From Aromatoleum toluclasticum ATCC 700605 (GTDB lineage: Bacteria > Pseudomonadota > Gammaproteobacteria > Burkholderiales > Rhodocyclaceae), in contig NZ_KB899495.1 of the NCBI RefSeq assembly GCF_000378245.1, positions 91,113 to 155,112 of the forward strand: a stretch of 64,000 bases of DNA. The letters are read 5' to 3'. The translations under genes were made by a program, and so were the position numbers. The notes under the pieces were generated by a model. That model saw only the letters and a program-made list of their open reading frames with translations. It did no database searches and had not been told where the DNA came from. Below, one piece after another: positions 1-9,264 of this stretch. Position 1 is the stretch's first letter, and each line of letters starts with the position of its first letter.

Positions 1-120
1 TTCATGCCCGGCATCTGGCAGGACGACTGGGGCCTCGAGATCACCGAGAGCATCCTCATCACCGAAAACGGCGTCGAGACCTTCTGCAACACGCCGCGCA
101 AACTCTTCGTCAAGGACTGA
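1..120 (+). CDS. doeA: C-terminal end of an M24-family peptidase, ectoine hydrolase (DoeA/EutD) type; partial
   Basis: Only the last 39 codons are in the window; the 5' part lies outside. The tail reads MPGIWQDDWGLEITESILIT and ends NTPRKLFVKD before TGA. This is the usual C-terminus of creatinase/Xaa-Pro-peptidase-like M24 proteins of the ectoine hydrolase group, which open the pyrimidine ring of ectoine. The next gene, 4 bp downstream, is a DoeB-type deacetylase, and doeA-doeB (eutD-eutE) is the known order for ectoine catabolism. The identity therefore rests on the tail plus the neighbour. Without the catalytic domain another M24 peptidase cannot be excluded. Confidence 0.6.
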   Translation, partial: FMPGIWQDDWGLEITESILITENGVETFCNTPRKLFVKD

Positions 121-124
121 TGCG

Positions 125-1117
125 ATGAAACCCTCCCCCATCAGCGCCTCCGTCGACTTCACGCGCGACGGCGTGCAGCACGGCTTTCTCAAGCTGCCCT
201 ACTCGCGCGACGATGCCGCGTGGGGCGCGGTGATGATCCCGATCACGGTGGTGCGTAACGGCGACGGCCCGACCGCGCTGCTCACCGGCGCGAACCACGG
301 CGACGAATACGAGGGTCCGGTCGCGCTGACCAAGCTCGCGGCGACGCTCGTCGCCGAGGACGTGCGCGGCCGCGTGATCATCCTGCCGTTCATGAACTAC
401 CCGGCCTTCCGCGCCGGCACGCGCACCTCGCCGATCGACCGCGGCAACCTCAACCGCAGCTTCCCCGGCAAGCCGGACGGCACGGTCACCGAGAAGATCG
501 CGGATTATGTGCAGCGCCACCTGCTGCCGCTCGCCGACTACGTGCTCGACATCCACTCGGGCGGCAAGACGCTGGACTTCCTGCCCTTCGCTGCCATCCA
601 CGTGCTCGACGACAAGGGTCAGCAGGAGCGCTGCGAGGCCGCGATGCAGGCCTTCAACGCGCCGTACTCGATGCGCCTGCTGGAGCTCGACAGCGTCGGC
701 ATGTTCGACACCGCGGCCGAGTCGGCCGGCAAGGTCTTCGTATCGACCGAACTCGGCGGTGGCGGCAGCGCGACCGCGAAGAGCGTCGCGGTCGCCGACC
801 GCGGCGTGCGGCAGTTCCTGATCCAGGCCGGCATCTGCGCCGGCCGCATCGAGCGCCGCGACACCGTCACCCTCGACATGCCCGACGGCGACTGCTACGT
901 CACGAGCCTGCACGACGGCCTGCTCGAGATGTGCCGCGACCTCGGCGACGCGGTCGACAAGGACGAGGTGATCGCGCGCGTGCATGACGTCACGCGCACC
1001 GGCGTCGCTCCCGTCGAATACCGCGCGCGCCGCGGCGGCATCCTCGCCGCGCGCCACTTCCCCGGCCTGATCGGCCGCGGCGACACCCTCGCGGTAGTCG
1101 CCGAAATCGTCGGCTGA
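125..1117 (+). CDS. doeB: N-alpha-acetyl-L-2,4-diaminobutyrate deacetylase-like zinc hydrolase (DoeB/EutE type)
   Basis: A 330-aa member of the succinylglutamate desuccinylase/aspartoacylase family (zinc carboxypeptidase fold). The zinc site is visible as H58-x-x-E61 in GANHGDEYEG and H144 in DIHSGG. The substrate-binding motif NLNRSFPG is near residues 108-115. Family members of this size act on N-acetyl-diaminobutyrate, the product of ectoine ring opening, releasing acetate in the cytoplasm. The ATG starts 4 bp after the stop of the upstream ectoine-hydrolase-like gene, so the two are probably cotranscribed. No transport or doeC/doeD genes are visible in the window, so the substrate is inferred from family and order only. 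Confidence 0.75.
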   Translation: MKPSPISASVDFTRDGVQHGFLKLPYSRDDAAWGAVMIPITVVRNGDGPTALLTGANHGDEYEGPVALTKLAATLVAEDVRGRVIILPFMNYPAFRAGTRTSPIDRGNLNRSFPGKPDGTVTEKIADYVQRHLLPLADYVLDIHSGGKTLDFLPFAAIHVLDDKGQQERCEAAMQAFNAPYSMRLLELDSVGMFDTAAESAGKVFVSTELGGGGSATAKSVAVADRGVRQFLIQAGICAGRIERRDTVTLDMPDGDCYVTSLHDGLLEMCRDLGDAVDKDEVIARVHDVTRTGVAPVEYRARRGGILAARHFPGLIGRGDTLAVVAEIVG

Positions 1118-1161
1118 ATGCTCGGCCAACCCCACGAACAATCTTCCAAAGGAGAAACAAC

Positions 1162-2340
1162 ATGAGCGAGACCAACAAGGCCGGCACCGCCGCCGTATGG
1201 GCGGGCGAGGAGCACCTCTTCGCCGAGGGCGCGATCTGCCTGCCCGTCTTCAACTCGGTGACCTTCGGCTACGACGACATGAACGAATGGTTCGACGTCG
1301 CGCTGGGCCGCAAGAAGGGCCACATCTACTCGCGCAACACCAACCCGACCGTGCGCCCGCTCGAGGAGAAGATCCGCATCCTCGACGGCGCCGAGGAAGC
1401 CACCAGCTTCTCGACCGGCATGGCTGCGATCAGCAACACGCTGTTCACGCTGCTGAGCCCTGGCGAACGCGTGGTCGCGATCAAGGACACCTACGGCGGC
1501 TCGAACAAGATCTTCATCGAGTTCCTGCCGAAGATGAAGGTCGACGTATGCCTGTGCGACACCAGCGACTTCGACATCATCGAGGCCGAGGTGAAGAAGG
1601 GCTGCAAGGTGCTCTACCTCGAGACGCCGACCAACCCGACGCTGAAGGTCGTCGACATCGAGCGCCTCGCCAAGGTCGCGCACCAGCACGGCGCGGTGGT
1701 GGTGGTCGACAACACCTTCGCCACGCCGATCAACCAGCGCCCGATCGAACTCGGCGCCGATCTCGTCGTGTATAGCGCGACCAAGTTCCTCAACGGCCAC
1801 TCCGATGTCATGGGCGGGCTCGTCACCGGCAAGAAGGAACTCGTGGACCGCATCTTCCACTACCGCGAGATCACCGGCGCGACGCTGCACCCGCACTCGG
1901 CCTACATGATCCTGCGCGGCATGAAGACGCTGGAACTGCGCATCGAGCGCCACAACCAGAACGCGATGCGCGTGGCGACCTACCTGTCGCAGCACCCCAA
2001 GGTCGAGCAGGTGTTCTACCCGGGCCTCGAGACCCATCTCAACCACGCGATCGCGAAGAAGCAGATGCGCGGCTTCGGCGGCATGCTGAGCTTCTCGCTC
2101 AAGGGCGGCTTCGACAAGGTCGTCACCGTGCTCGAGAACCTCAAGTACGCGCACAAGGCCGCGAGCCTGGGCTCGGTCGGCACCCTGGTCGGCCCCCCGC
2201 GCACGACCAGCCACGTCGAGCTCACCGAGCAGGAGCGCGCCAACGCCGGCATCCCCGAGAGCCTCATCCGCTACTCGGCCGGCATCGAGAACGGCGACGA
2301 CCTGATCGCCGACCTGGAGCAGGCGCTCGCCAAGATCTGA
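1162..2340 (+). CDS. PLP-dependent Cys/Met metabolism enzyme (cystathionine gamma-synthase / methionine gamma-lyase family)
   Basis: A 392-aa fold-type I PLP enzyme. The Schiff-base lysine is K208 in YSATKFLNGHSD, and the cofactor-phosphate region SFSTGMAAIS is near residue 88. The RNTNPT segment near the N-terminus and a small-domain C-terminus are typical of the family. Members catalyse beta/gamma elimination or replacement on homoserine- or cysteine-derived substrates. A good Shine-Dalgarno (AAAGGAG) precedes the ATG. It follows the deacetylase by 44 bp and may belong to the same transcript. Motifs alone do not separate gamma-lyase from gamma-synthase, so no gene symbol is given. Confidence 0.85.
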   Translation: MSETNKAGTAAVWAGEEHLFAEGAICLPVFNSVTFGYDDMNEWFDVALGRKKGHIYSRNTNPTVRPLEEKIRILDGAEEATSFSTGMAAISNTLFTLLSPGERVVAIKDTYGGSNKIFIEFLPKMKVDVCLCDTSDFDIIEAEVKKGCKVLYLETPTNPTLKVVDIERLAKVAHQHGAVVVVDNTFATPINQRPIELGADLVVYSATKFLNGHSDVMGGLVTGKKELVDRIFHYREITGATLHPHSAYMILRGMKTLELRIERHNQNAMRVATYLSQHPKVEQVFYPGLETHLNHAIAKKQMRGFGGMLSFSLKGGFDKVVTVLENLKYAHKAASLGSVGTLVGPPRTTSHVELTEQERANAGIPESLIRYSAGIENGDDLIADLEQALAKI

Positions 2341-2364
2341 TCCGCCCCCACCCCGGCAGCATCC

Positions 2365-2392
2365 GGCGCGGCGTCCCACGGGGCGCCGCGCC
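2365..2392 (+). terminator. GC-rich hairpin between the PLP enzyme gene and lpdA
   Basis: Perfect 9-bp arms GGCGCGGCG (2365-2373) and CGCCGCGCC (2384-2392) with a 10-nt loop, placed 25 bp after the stop and 17 bp before the next ATG. No T run follows, so this could be an attenuating hairpin or a weak terminator rather than a classical intrinsic one. Confidence 0.4.
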
Positions 2393-2409
2393 CACAAGGA
2401 GCCCCCAAT

Positions 2410-4197
2410 ATGAGCCAGATTGTTGAAGTGAAGGTGCCGGACATCGGCGATTTCGATTCTGTCCCGGTGATCGAGTTGTTCGTGAAGGCCGGCGACACCA
2501 TCAAGGTCGACGACGCGATCTGCACGCTCGAATCGGACAAGGCGACGATGGACGTGCCGTCATCGGCCGCGGGCATTGTCACCGAAGTGCTGGTCAAGGT
2601 CGGTGACAAGGTCGGCGAAGGCGCCGTGCTGCTGAAGGTGGAAGCTGCAGGTGCGGCCGCTGCGGCAACCCCCGCCGCCGCGCCGGCTCCGGCCGCTGCC
2701 CCCGCCGCGCCGGTCGCCGCTCCAACGGCCGCCAGCCACGCCGGTGGTGCCGACATCGAGTGCGACATGCTCGTGCTTGGCGCCGGCCCCGGCGGCTACT
2801 CGGCCGCATTCCGCTCGGCCGACCTCGGCATGAAGACCGTCATCGTCGAGCGCTACGCCACCCTCGGCGGCGTGTGCCTGAACGTCGGCTGCATCCCGTC
2901 GAAGGCGCTGCTACACGTCGCCGCGGTGATCGACGAAGCCGAGCACATGTCGGCCGCGGGCATCACCTTCGCGAAGCCGACCGTCGATATCGACGCGCTG
3001 CGTGCCCACAAGGACAAGGTCGTCGGCAAGCTCACCGGCGGTCTCGCCGGCATGGCCAAGGGCCGCAAGGTCGACATCGTGCGCGGATACGGCAGCTTCC
3101 TCGACCCGAACCACGTCGAAGTCGAAGTCACGACCGGCGACGGTCAGGACAAGACCGGCGAGAAGAAGGTCATCAGGTTCAAGCAGTGCATCATTGCTGC
3201 GGGTTCCGCCGCAGTGCATCTGCCCTTCATCCCGCGCGACCCGCGCATCGTCGACTCCACCGGCGCACTGGAACTCCGCCAGGTGCCGGCGAAGATGCTG
3301 GTCATCGGCGGCGGCATCATCGGCCTCGAGATGGCGACCGTGTATTCGACCCTCGGCACCCGTGTCGACGTCGTCGAAATGCTCGACGCCCTGATGCAGG
3401 GCCCGGACCGCGACGCCGTCAAGGTGTGGGAGAAGCAGAACGCCCACCGCTTCGACAGCATCATGCTCAAGACCAAAACCATCGCCGTCGAGGCGAAGGA
3501 CGACGGCCTGTGGGTCACGTTCGAAGGCGCCGATGGTGGCAACAGCGCCCCGGCCGGACCGCAGCGCTACGACATGATCCTGCAGGCGGCCGGCCGCAGC
3601 CCCAACGGCAAGAAGATCGGTGCCGAGAAGGCCGGCGTCGTCGTCACCGACCGCGGCTTCATCCCGGTGGACGCGCAGATGCGCACCAACGTGCCGCACA
3701 TCTTCGCCATCGGCGACATCGTCGGCAACCCGATGCTCGCGCACAAGGCGGTGCATGAGGCGCACGTCGCGGCAGAAGTCGCGGCCGGCGAGAAGTCGGC
3801 GTTCGACGCCACCGTGATCCCGGGCGTCGCCTACACCCATCCGGAAGTGGCCTGGGTCGGCTACACGGAAGAACAGGCGAAGAAGGAAGGCCGCAAGGTC
3901 GAGACCGCCAAGTTCCCCTGGGCCGCTTCCGGCCGCGCGATCGCCAACGGCGCCGACTACGGCTTCACCAAGCTGATCTTCGACGCCGAAACGCACCGCG
4001 TCATTGGCGGCGCGATCGTCGGCCCCTCGGCCGGCGACATGATCGGCGAGGTGTGCCTCGCCATCGAGATGGGCGCGGACGCGGTGGATATCGGCAAGAC
4101 TATCCACCCGCACCCGACGCTGGGCGAGACCGTCGGCATGGCCGCGGAAGTCGCGCACGGCAGTTGCACCGACGTGCCGCCTACACGCCGCCGCTAA
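2410..4197 (+). CDS. lpdA: Dihydrolipoyl dehydrogenase (E3) with N-terminal lipoyl domain
   Basis: A 595-aa protein. Residues 1-80 form a lipoyl domain with the lipoyl-lysine K44 in ESDKATMDVP. An Ala/Pro linker (about 82-112) follows, then a flavoprotein disulphide reductase. The FAD-binding motif GAGPGGY starts at G124, the redox-active disulphide is C156/C161 (CLNVGC), a second Rossmann motif GGGIIG lies in the NAD domain, and the C-terminal catalytic His is in HPHPTLGE (H566/H568). It reoxidises dihydrolipoyl groups of the pyruvate dehydrogenase complex with NAD+. It lies upstream of aceE rather than behind aceF, separated from aceE by a long palindrome, so it may have its own transcript. 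Confidence 0.95.
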   Translation: MSQIVEVKVPDIGDFDSVPVIELFVKAGDTIKVDDAICTLESDKATMDVPSSAAGIVTEVLVKVGDKVGEGAVLLKVEAAGAAAAATPAAAPAPAAAPAAPVAAPTAASHAGGADIECDMLVLGAGPGGYSAAFRSADLGMKTVIVERYATLGGVCLNVGCIPSKALLHVAAVIDEAEHMSAAGITFAKPTVDIDALRAHKDKVVGKLTGGLAGMAKGRKVDIVRGYGSFLDPNHVEVEVTTGDGQDKTGEKKVIRFKQCIIAAGSAAVHLPFIPRDPRIVDSTGALELRQVPAKMLVIGGGIIGLEMATVYSTLGTRVDVVEMLDALMQGPDRDAVKVWEKQNAHRFDSIMLKTKTIAVEAKDDGLWVTFEGADGGNSAPAGPQRYDMILQAAGRSPNGKKIGAEKAGVVVTDRGFIPVDAQMRTNVPHIFAIGDIVGNPMLAHKAVHEAHVAAEVAAGEKSAFDATVIPGVAYTHPEVAWVGYTEEQAKKEGRKVETAKFPWAASGRAIANGADYGFTKLIFDAETHRVIGGAIVGPSAGDMIGEVCLAIEMGADAVDIGKTIHPHPTLGETVGMAAEVAHGSCTDVPPTRRR

Positions 4198-4220
4198 GGC
4201 GCCAAAACCTTGCGTCCGAG

Positions 4221-4260
4221 TACGCCCGATCGAGTGTCCTAGGTCATTCGATCGGGCGTA
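4221..4260. promoter_or_regulatory. 40-bp near-perfect palindrome between lpdA and aceE
   Basis: Arms TACGCCCGATCGAGTG (4221-4236) and CATTCGATCGGGCGTA (4245-4260) are inverted repeats with one mismatch pair. The centre TCCTAGGT is itself nearly palindromic, so all 40 bp have dyad symmetry with two mismatched pairs. There is no loop and no T run, which fits a protein-binding operator better than a terminator. It sits 91 bp before the aceE ATG. The bound regulator is unknown. Confidence 0.5.
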
Positions 4261-4350
4261 CCAGCCCCCTACACTGCATTACACGAACCGATCGCGCGAG
4301 CGGCTCGCCCCGCATCGCGACGCCCCTGCTCACACCAAAGGAACCGCGCC

Positions 4351-7041
4351 ATGACACACAATCCGCCGCCCACGAACATGAATTTCGGCGCCGACAGCGA
4401 CGCCGGCGAGACCCTCGACTGGCTCGACAGCCTCGCCGAAGTCGTCGAGCGCGACGGATTCGGCCGTGCCGAGTACCTCGTCGACCGCCTCATCGAGGCC
4501 GGCCGCCGCGCGGGCGGGCGCTTCCACACCCGCCACACGACGCCCTACCGCAACACCATCGCCGTCGAGGCGCAGCCGCAGTACCCGGGCGACCTCGACC
4601 TCGAGGCGCGCATCACCTCGATCCACCGCTGGAACGCGCTGGCCATGGTGTCGCGCGCGAACAAGACCCACCCCGAACTGGGCGGCCACATCGCGACCTA
4701 TGCGTCGATCGCCGACCTCTTCGAAGTGGGCTTCCACCACTTCTTTCGCGCGCGCAGCGAGGCGCACCCCGGCGACCTGGTCTACTTTCAGCCGCATGCT
4801 GCGCCCGGCGTGTATGCGCGCGCCTTCCTCGAAGGGCGCCTGAGCGAGGACCGGCTCAACCATTTCCGCCGCGAAGTCTCCGGCGGCATCGGCCGCGGCC
4901 TGTCGTCCTATCCGCACCCCACGCTGATGCCGGACTTCTGGCAGTTCCCGACCGGCTCGATGGGACTGGGCCTCCTCAGCGCGATCTACCAGGCACGCTT
5001 CCAGCGCTACCAGCAGCACCGCGGCATCGCGCCGCAGAGCGACCGCCGCGTGTGGGCCTTCGTCGGGGACGGCGAGATGGACGAGCCCGAATCGCTCGCC
5101 GGCATCTCGCTCGCCGCGCGCGAGCAGCTCGACAACCTGGTCCTCGTCATCAACTGCAACCTGCAGCGTCTGGACGGCCCGGTGCGCGGCAACGGCAACG
5201 TCGTACAGGAGTTCGAGACGCTGTTCGCCGGCGCCGGCTGGAACGTCGTGAAGTGCCTGTGGGGCTCGAACTGGGACGTGCTGTTCGCGCGCGACCGCGA
5301 CGGCTGGATCCTCAAGCGCATGGCCGAGGCGGTGGACGGCGAATTCCAGAAGCTCTCGGCGACCGACGGCCACTACAACCGCGAGCACTTCTTCTCGCGC
5401 TACCCCGAACTCGCCGCGCTGGTCGCCAACATGTCGGACCACGACATCGACGCCCTGAAGCGCGGCGGCCACGACCCGATCAAGATTTACGCCGCCTACG
5501 CCGCGGCGGTCGCGCACAAGGGCCAGCCCACGGTGATCCTCGCGCAGACCACCAAAGGCTACGGCATGGGCGCCTCGGGCCAGGGCGCGAACAGCGCGCA
5601 TCAGACCAAGAAGCTCGCGCGCAAAGACCTCGAAAGCTTCCGCGAGCGCTTCGAGCTGCCACTGACCGACGAGGACCTCGACGAACTCAACTACTACCAC
5701 CCCGGCGAGGACAGCCGCGAGCTGCGCTACCTGCAGGAACGCCGCGCCGCGCTGGGCGGCTATGTGCCGGCGCGCAACCGCGATGCGAAGCCGATCGCGC
5801 TCGCGCAGCCCGAGCTCTACGATGCCTTCCACGGCGACTCGGCCGGGCGGGAAGTGTCGACGACGATGAGCTTCGTGCGCCTGCTCGGCAAACTCATGGC
5901 CGACAAGCAGCTTGGACGCCGCGTCGTGCCGGTGGTCGCCGACGAGGCGCGCACCTTCGGCATGCAGGCGATGTTCCGCCAGTTCGGCATCTACTCGCCG
6001 TGGGGCCAGCGCTACACGCCACAGGACTCCGACCAGCTCGCCTTCTACCGTGAGGATGTGAAGGGCCAGATCCTCGAGGAAGGCATCTCGGAGGCCGGAT
6101 CGATGGCCTCGTGGATCGCGGCCGGCACCGCCTACTCGCATAGCGACGAGCCAATGCTGCCGTGCTACATCTTCTACTCGATGTTCGGTTTCCAGCGCGT
6201 CGCCGACCTGATCTGGAACGCCGCCGACTCGCAGGCGCGAGGCTTTCTGCTGGGCGCGACCGCCGGCCGCACGACGCTCTCGGGCGAAGGCCTGCAGCAC
6301 GAGGACGGGCAGAGCCACGTCTATGCTGCGACGATCCCGACCTGCCGCGCCTACGATCCCGCCTACGGTTTTGAAGTCGCGGTGATCGTCGAGGACGGCG
6401 TGCGCCGCATGATGAGCGAGGGCGACAACGGCTTCTACTACATCACCCTCTACAACGAGAACTACGCCCACCCGGCGATGCCGGCCGGGGCCGAGGAAGG
6501 CATTCGCCGCGGTCTCTACCTGCTGCGCGCAAGCGCGCTCGAAGGCAAGCCGCGCGTGCAGCTCGTGGGCAGCGGCACGATCCTGCGCGAAGTGCTCGCC
6601 GCGGCCGAGCGGCTGGAAGCCGAGTTCGGCGTCGCCGCCGACGTGTGGAGCGCGACGAGCTTCGGCGAGCTGCGCAAGGACGGCCTCGCCTGCGAGCGCT
6701 GGAATCTGCTGCACCCGGAAGAGGCCCCGCGCGAGCCCTGGGTCGCGCAGCAACTCGCGGGCCGCGGCCCGGTCGTCGCCGCGAGCGACTTCATGCGCGC
6801 CTATCCGGACCTGATCCGCAACTGGGTCCCCGCGCGCTACACCGTGCTCGGCACCGACGGCTTCGGCCGCTCCGACACGCGCGTCGCACTGCGCGACTTC
6901 TTCGAGGTCGACGCCCGCTACGTCACGCTCGCCGCGCTGCGCAGCCTCGTCGCCGACGGCGTGCTGCCGGCCGCGACGCTCGAAGGCCTCGTCGCGCGCC
7001 TCGGCATCGCCGCCGACAAACCCAGCCCGCTCGCGATCTGA
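4351..7041 (+). CDS. aceE: Pyruvate dehydrogenase E1 component, homodimeric type
   Basis: An 896-aa alpha2-type E1, close to the usual length of about 890. It decarboxylates pyruvate with thiamine diphosphate and transfers the acetyl group to lipoyl-E2. The ThDP/Mg motif GDGEMDEPES begins at G239. Other typical blocks are LSSYPHPTLMPDFWQFPTGS, FYSMFGFQR and GEGLQHEDG. The ATG follows an AAAGGAA Shine-Dalgarno. It is followed by aceF after 35 bp, forming an aceE-aceF operon with the single-lipoyl E3 gene just upstream. Confidence 0.97.
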   Translation: MTHNPPPTNMNFGADSDAGETLDWLDSLAEVVERDGFGRAEYLVDRLIEAGRRAGGRFHTRHTTPYRNTIAVEAQPQYPGDLDLEARITSIHRWNALAMVSRANKTHPELGGHIATYASIADLFEVGFHHFFRARSEAHPGDLVYFQPHAAPGVYARAFLEGRLSEDRLNHFRREVSGGIGRGLSSYPHPTLMPDFWQFPTGSMGLGLLSAIYQARFQRYQQHRGIAPQSDRRVWAFVGDGEMDEPESLAGISLAAREQLDNLVLVINCNLQRLDGPVRGNGNVVQEFETLFAGAGWNVVKCLWGSNWDVLFARDRDGWILKRMAEAVDGEFQKLSATDGHYNREHFFSRYPELAALVANMSDHDIDALKRGGHDPIKIYAAYAAAVAHKGQPTVILAQTTKGYGMGASGQGANSAHQTKKLARKDLESFRERFELPLTDEDLDELNYYHPGEDSRELRYLQERRAALGGYVPARNRDAKPIALAQPELYDAFHGDSAGREVSTTMSFVRLLGKLMADKQLGRRVVPVVADEARTFGMQAMFRQFGIYSPWGQRYTPQDSDQLAFYREDVKGQILEEGISEAGSMASWIAAGTAYSHSDEPMLPCYIFYSMFGFQRVADLIWNAADSQARGFLLGATAGRTTLSGEGLQHEDGQSHVYAATIPTCRAYDPAYGFEVAVIVEDGVRRMMSEGDNGFYYITLYNENYAHPAMPAGAEEGIRRGLYLLRASALEGKPRVQLVGSGTILREVLAAAERLEAEFGVAADVWSATSFGELRKDGLACERWNLLHPEEAPREPWVAQQLAGRGPVVAASDFMRAYPDLIRNWVPARYTVLGTDGFGRSDTRVALRDFFEVDARYVTLAALRSLVADGVLPAATLEGLVARLGIAADKPSPLAI

Positions 7042-7076
7042 ACGCGGCGCCCGGAAAGAACAATCGAGGTGAACAG

Positions 7077-8396
7077 ATGACCCGACTCATAGACGTGACC
7101 GTGCCGGACATCGGCGACTACAAGGACGTGCCCGTGATCGAGCTGCTCGTGCAGCCCGGCGACCACATCACCGCCGACGATCCCATTCTTACGCTCGAAT
7201 CGGACAAGGCGACGATGGACGTGCCCGCGCCGGTGGCCGGCATCGTCCGCGAACTGCTCGCGAAGGTCGGCGACCGCGTGTCGCAGGGCAGCCTGGTGAT
7301 GAAGATCGAAACCGCCGAGGGTGGCACGGCGGCAGCTGCTGCGGAAGCCGCGCAGGCTGCGCCGCCCGCGTCCGTCGCTGTCCCGATGGCGGCCGCTCCT
7401 GCGGCACCGCCCCCACCGCCCGCGGCTGAACCGTCGGCGCCCGCCGCCCTCCCGCCGGCCCTGCCGCCCGGCGGCAAGGTGCACGCCAGCCCCTCGGTGC
7501 GCGGCTACGCGCGCGAGCTGGGCGTTGACCTCGCGCAGGTGCGCGCGAGCGGAGCCAAGGGCCGCATCACCCGCGAGGACATCACGGCGCACGTGAAGGC
7601 CGCGATGAGCTCTGGCAGCGTGCCCGGCAAGACCCCGGCCGCGGCGCCGGGCAACGGGCTCGACCTGCTGCCCTGGCCCAAGATCGACTTCGCGAAGTTC
7701 GGCCCGATCGAAACCCAGCCGCTGTCGCGCATCAAGAAGATCTCCGGCGGGAACCTCTCGCGCAACGCGGTCGTGATCCCCCACGTCACCAACTTCGACG
7801 AGGCCGACATCACCGATCTGGAAGCCTTCCGCGTCGCCCTCAACAAGGAGAACGACAAGAGCGGCAGGAAGCTCACGATGCTCGCCTTCCTGATCAAGGC
7901 CTGCGTCTCGGCGCTGCGCAAGTTCCCCGAGTTCAACGCCAGCCTCGACGGCGACAATCTGGTGCTGAAGAAGTACTTCCACGTCGCCTTCGCCGCCGAC
8001 ACGCCCAACGGGCTGGTCGTGCCGGTGATCCGCGACGCGGATCGCAAGGGCCTCTACGAGATCGCCGCGGAGGCCGCCGAGCTCGCGAAGAAGGCGCGCG
8101 ACGGCAAGCTCGGCCCCGCCGACATGAGCGGCGGCTGCTTCACGGTCTCCAGCCTGGGCGGCATCGGCGGCACCGCCTTCACACCGATCATCAATGCCCC
8201 CGAGGTCGCCATCCTCGGCGTCACCAAGGCCCAGACGAAGCCGGTGTGGGACGGCCAGCAGTTCGTGCCGCGCCTGATCCTGCCGCTGTGCCTGTCGTGG
8301 GACCACCGCGTCGTCGACGGCGTGCTCGCCGCACGCTTCCTGGTGCATCTGCAGAGCGTGCTCGGCGACTTCCGGCGCATCAGCCTCGAAGGCTGA
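7077..8396 (+). CDS. aceF: Dihydrolipoamide acetyltransferase (E2) of pyruvate dehydrogenase
   Basis: A 439-aa protein with one lipoyl domain (residues 1-80, lipoyl-lysine K44 in ESDKATMDVP), a long Ala/Pro linker (85-130), a peripheral-subunit-binding domain (about 134-170, starting HASPSVRGYARELGVDL) and the catalytic acyltransferase domain. The active-site motif SWDHRVVDG places H410 and D414 at the expected positions. It moves acetyl groups from E1 to CoA. The start is set by a GAGGTGAAC Shine-Dalgarno 35 bp after aceE. Many homologues carry two or three lipoyl domains; here the additional lipoyl domain is on E3. Confidence 0.96.
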   Translation: MTRLIDVTVPDIGDYKDVPVIELLVQPGDHITADDPILTLESDKATMDVPAPVAGIVRELLAKVGDRVSQGSLVMKIETAEGGTAAAAAEAAQAAPPASVAVPMAAAPAAPPPPPAAEPSAPAALPPALPPGGKVHASPSVRGYARELGVDLAQVRASGAKGRITREDITAHVKAAMSSGSVPGKTPAAAPGNGLDLLPWPKIDFAKFGPIETQPLSRIKKISGGNLSRNAVVIPHVTNFDEADITDLEAFRVALNKENDKSGRKLTMLAFLIKACVSALRKFPEFNASLDGDNLVLKKYFHVAFAADTPNGLVVPVIRDADRKGLYEIAAEAAELAKKARDGKLGPADMSGGCFTVSSLGGIGGTAFTPIINAPEVAILGVTKAQTKPVWDGQQFVPRLILPLCLSWDHRVVDGVLAARFLVHLQSVLGDFRRISLEG

Positions 8397-8417
8397 AGCC
8401 CTCGGCGCCGCATTAGC

Positions 8418-8451
8418 AGGGCGGACACCCCCGCTGCGAGATGTCCGCCCT
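8418..8451 (+). terminator. Hairpin terminator after aceF
   Basis: Arms AGGGCGGACA (8418-8427) and TGTCCGCCCT (8442-8451) pair perfectly with a 14-nt loop, 21 bp behind the aceF stop and ahead of the convergent minus-strand gene. The T run is weak (TTCGCC). It is probably a terminator serving aceF and the convergent gene. Confidence 0.6.
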
Positions 8452-8528
8452 TCGCCGTCTATGACGCTCGCCGACGCGGGTGGATTGGCGGTATTCGGCA
8501 GCCCTATCTGGGTTGGCCGCGACTCCCC

Positions 8529-9164
8529 TCACCCCAGCCCTTCAACGAGCCCGGCCATCTCGCGATTCCCGTGCGGATCAGCCTCGTCGCGCAGGCCCGC
8601 GACGACCCCGGCCCGGTCGGCCTCGCTCCTGTTCTGGCTCATCTTGAACTTGCCCTCCAGGCGCGCGATGGGAATCTCGATGCCGACGATGGCTTTCATC
8701 TGTGCCGCGATGTAATCGGCCGGCGCGTCGCTGACCGCCCACGGCACGGGCCGCGGATGCTCGTGGAACGCGGTCAGGTCGTCGAGTTGTCGGCGCAGCC
8801 AGGCAGCGTCCTCGATCGCCGTCGGTTTGCCCCAAGCGTGGACGGTGGCGTAGTTCCAGGTCGGAACGGCCTTGTGCGTGTCGGCCTTGCTCGGATACCA
8901 CGACGGGGTGACATAGCCCTGCACGCCCCCAAAAACGACCAGGCATTCGTCGACGCAGGTTAGCTCCTGCCAGTGCGGATTCGCCCGCGCGAGGTGGGCG
9001 CGCAGCACGCCAAACTCCCCCTCGTCCGGGTAGACCAAGAAGGGCAGCGGCGACGCCTGCAGGCCGCCCTCGCCGTGCGTGACCAGCAGGCCGAGCGGAT
9101 TCGCCTCGATCAGCGCATGCAGGCGGACGGTGGCGTCTTCTCTGAAGCTTGAGGGGGTATACAC
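8529..9164 (-). CDS. FMN-binding PaiB-like protein (negative transcriptional regulator family)
   Basis: About 211 aa when started at the GTG at 9164 (VYTPSSFRED), which matches the conserved N-terminus of the family (usually MYTPSSF). An in-frame upstream start adds 15 unconserved residues. Recognisable blocks are NPLGLLVTHGEGGLQASPLP, AHLARANPHW, GYVTPSWYPSK and VPTWNY, all characteristic of the PaiB/FMN-split-barrel family. Bacillus PaiB is linked to repression of sporulation and protease genes; in proteobacteria the role is not established. It is transcribed toward aceF and stands alone, 100 bp from the next gene. Confidence 0.85.
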   Translation of the reverse strand: MYTPSSFREDATVRLHALIEANPLGLLVTHGEGGLQASPLPFLVYPDEGEFGVLRAHLARANPHWQELTCVDECLVVFGGVQGYVTPSWYPSKADTHKAVPTWNYATVHAWGKPTAIEDAAWLRRQLDDLTAFHEHPRPVPWAVSDAPADYIAAQMKAIVGIEIPIARLEGKFKMSQNRSEADRAGVVAGLRDEADPHGNREMAGLVEGLG

Positions 9165-9264
9165 GGGACAAGCCTTTCTCGATTCGCACGGGTTCCGAGC
9201 ATACCGCAATGGCTGCGGTGCCCAAGCGGATCTCCTGCCGGGGCTGCCGCCCCTTACTCCTTTC

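Noticed and set aside
895..2397. 500-codon minus-strand open frame opposite the PLP enzyme gene
   Set aside because: No recognisable domain, no ribosome site, and fully covered by well-conserved plus-strand genes.
4330..6753. 807-codon minus-strand open frame opposite aceE
   Set aside because: Shadow frame: its composition (Arg/Ala/Val/Glu-rich, no domains) results from the high-GC codon bias of aceE, which is unmistakable on the other strand.
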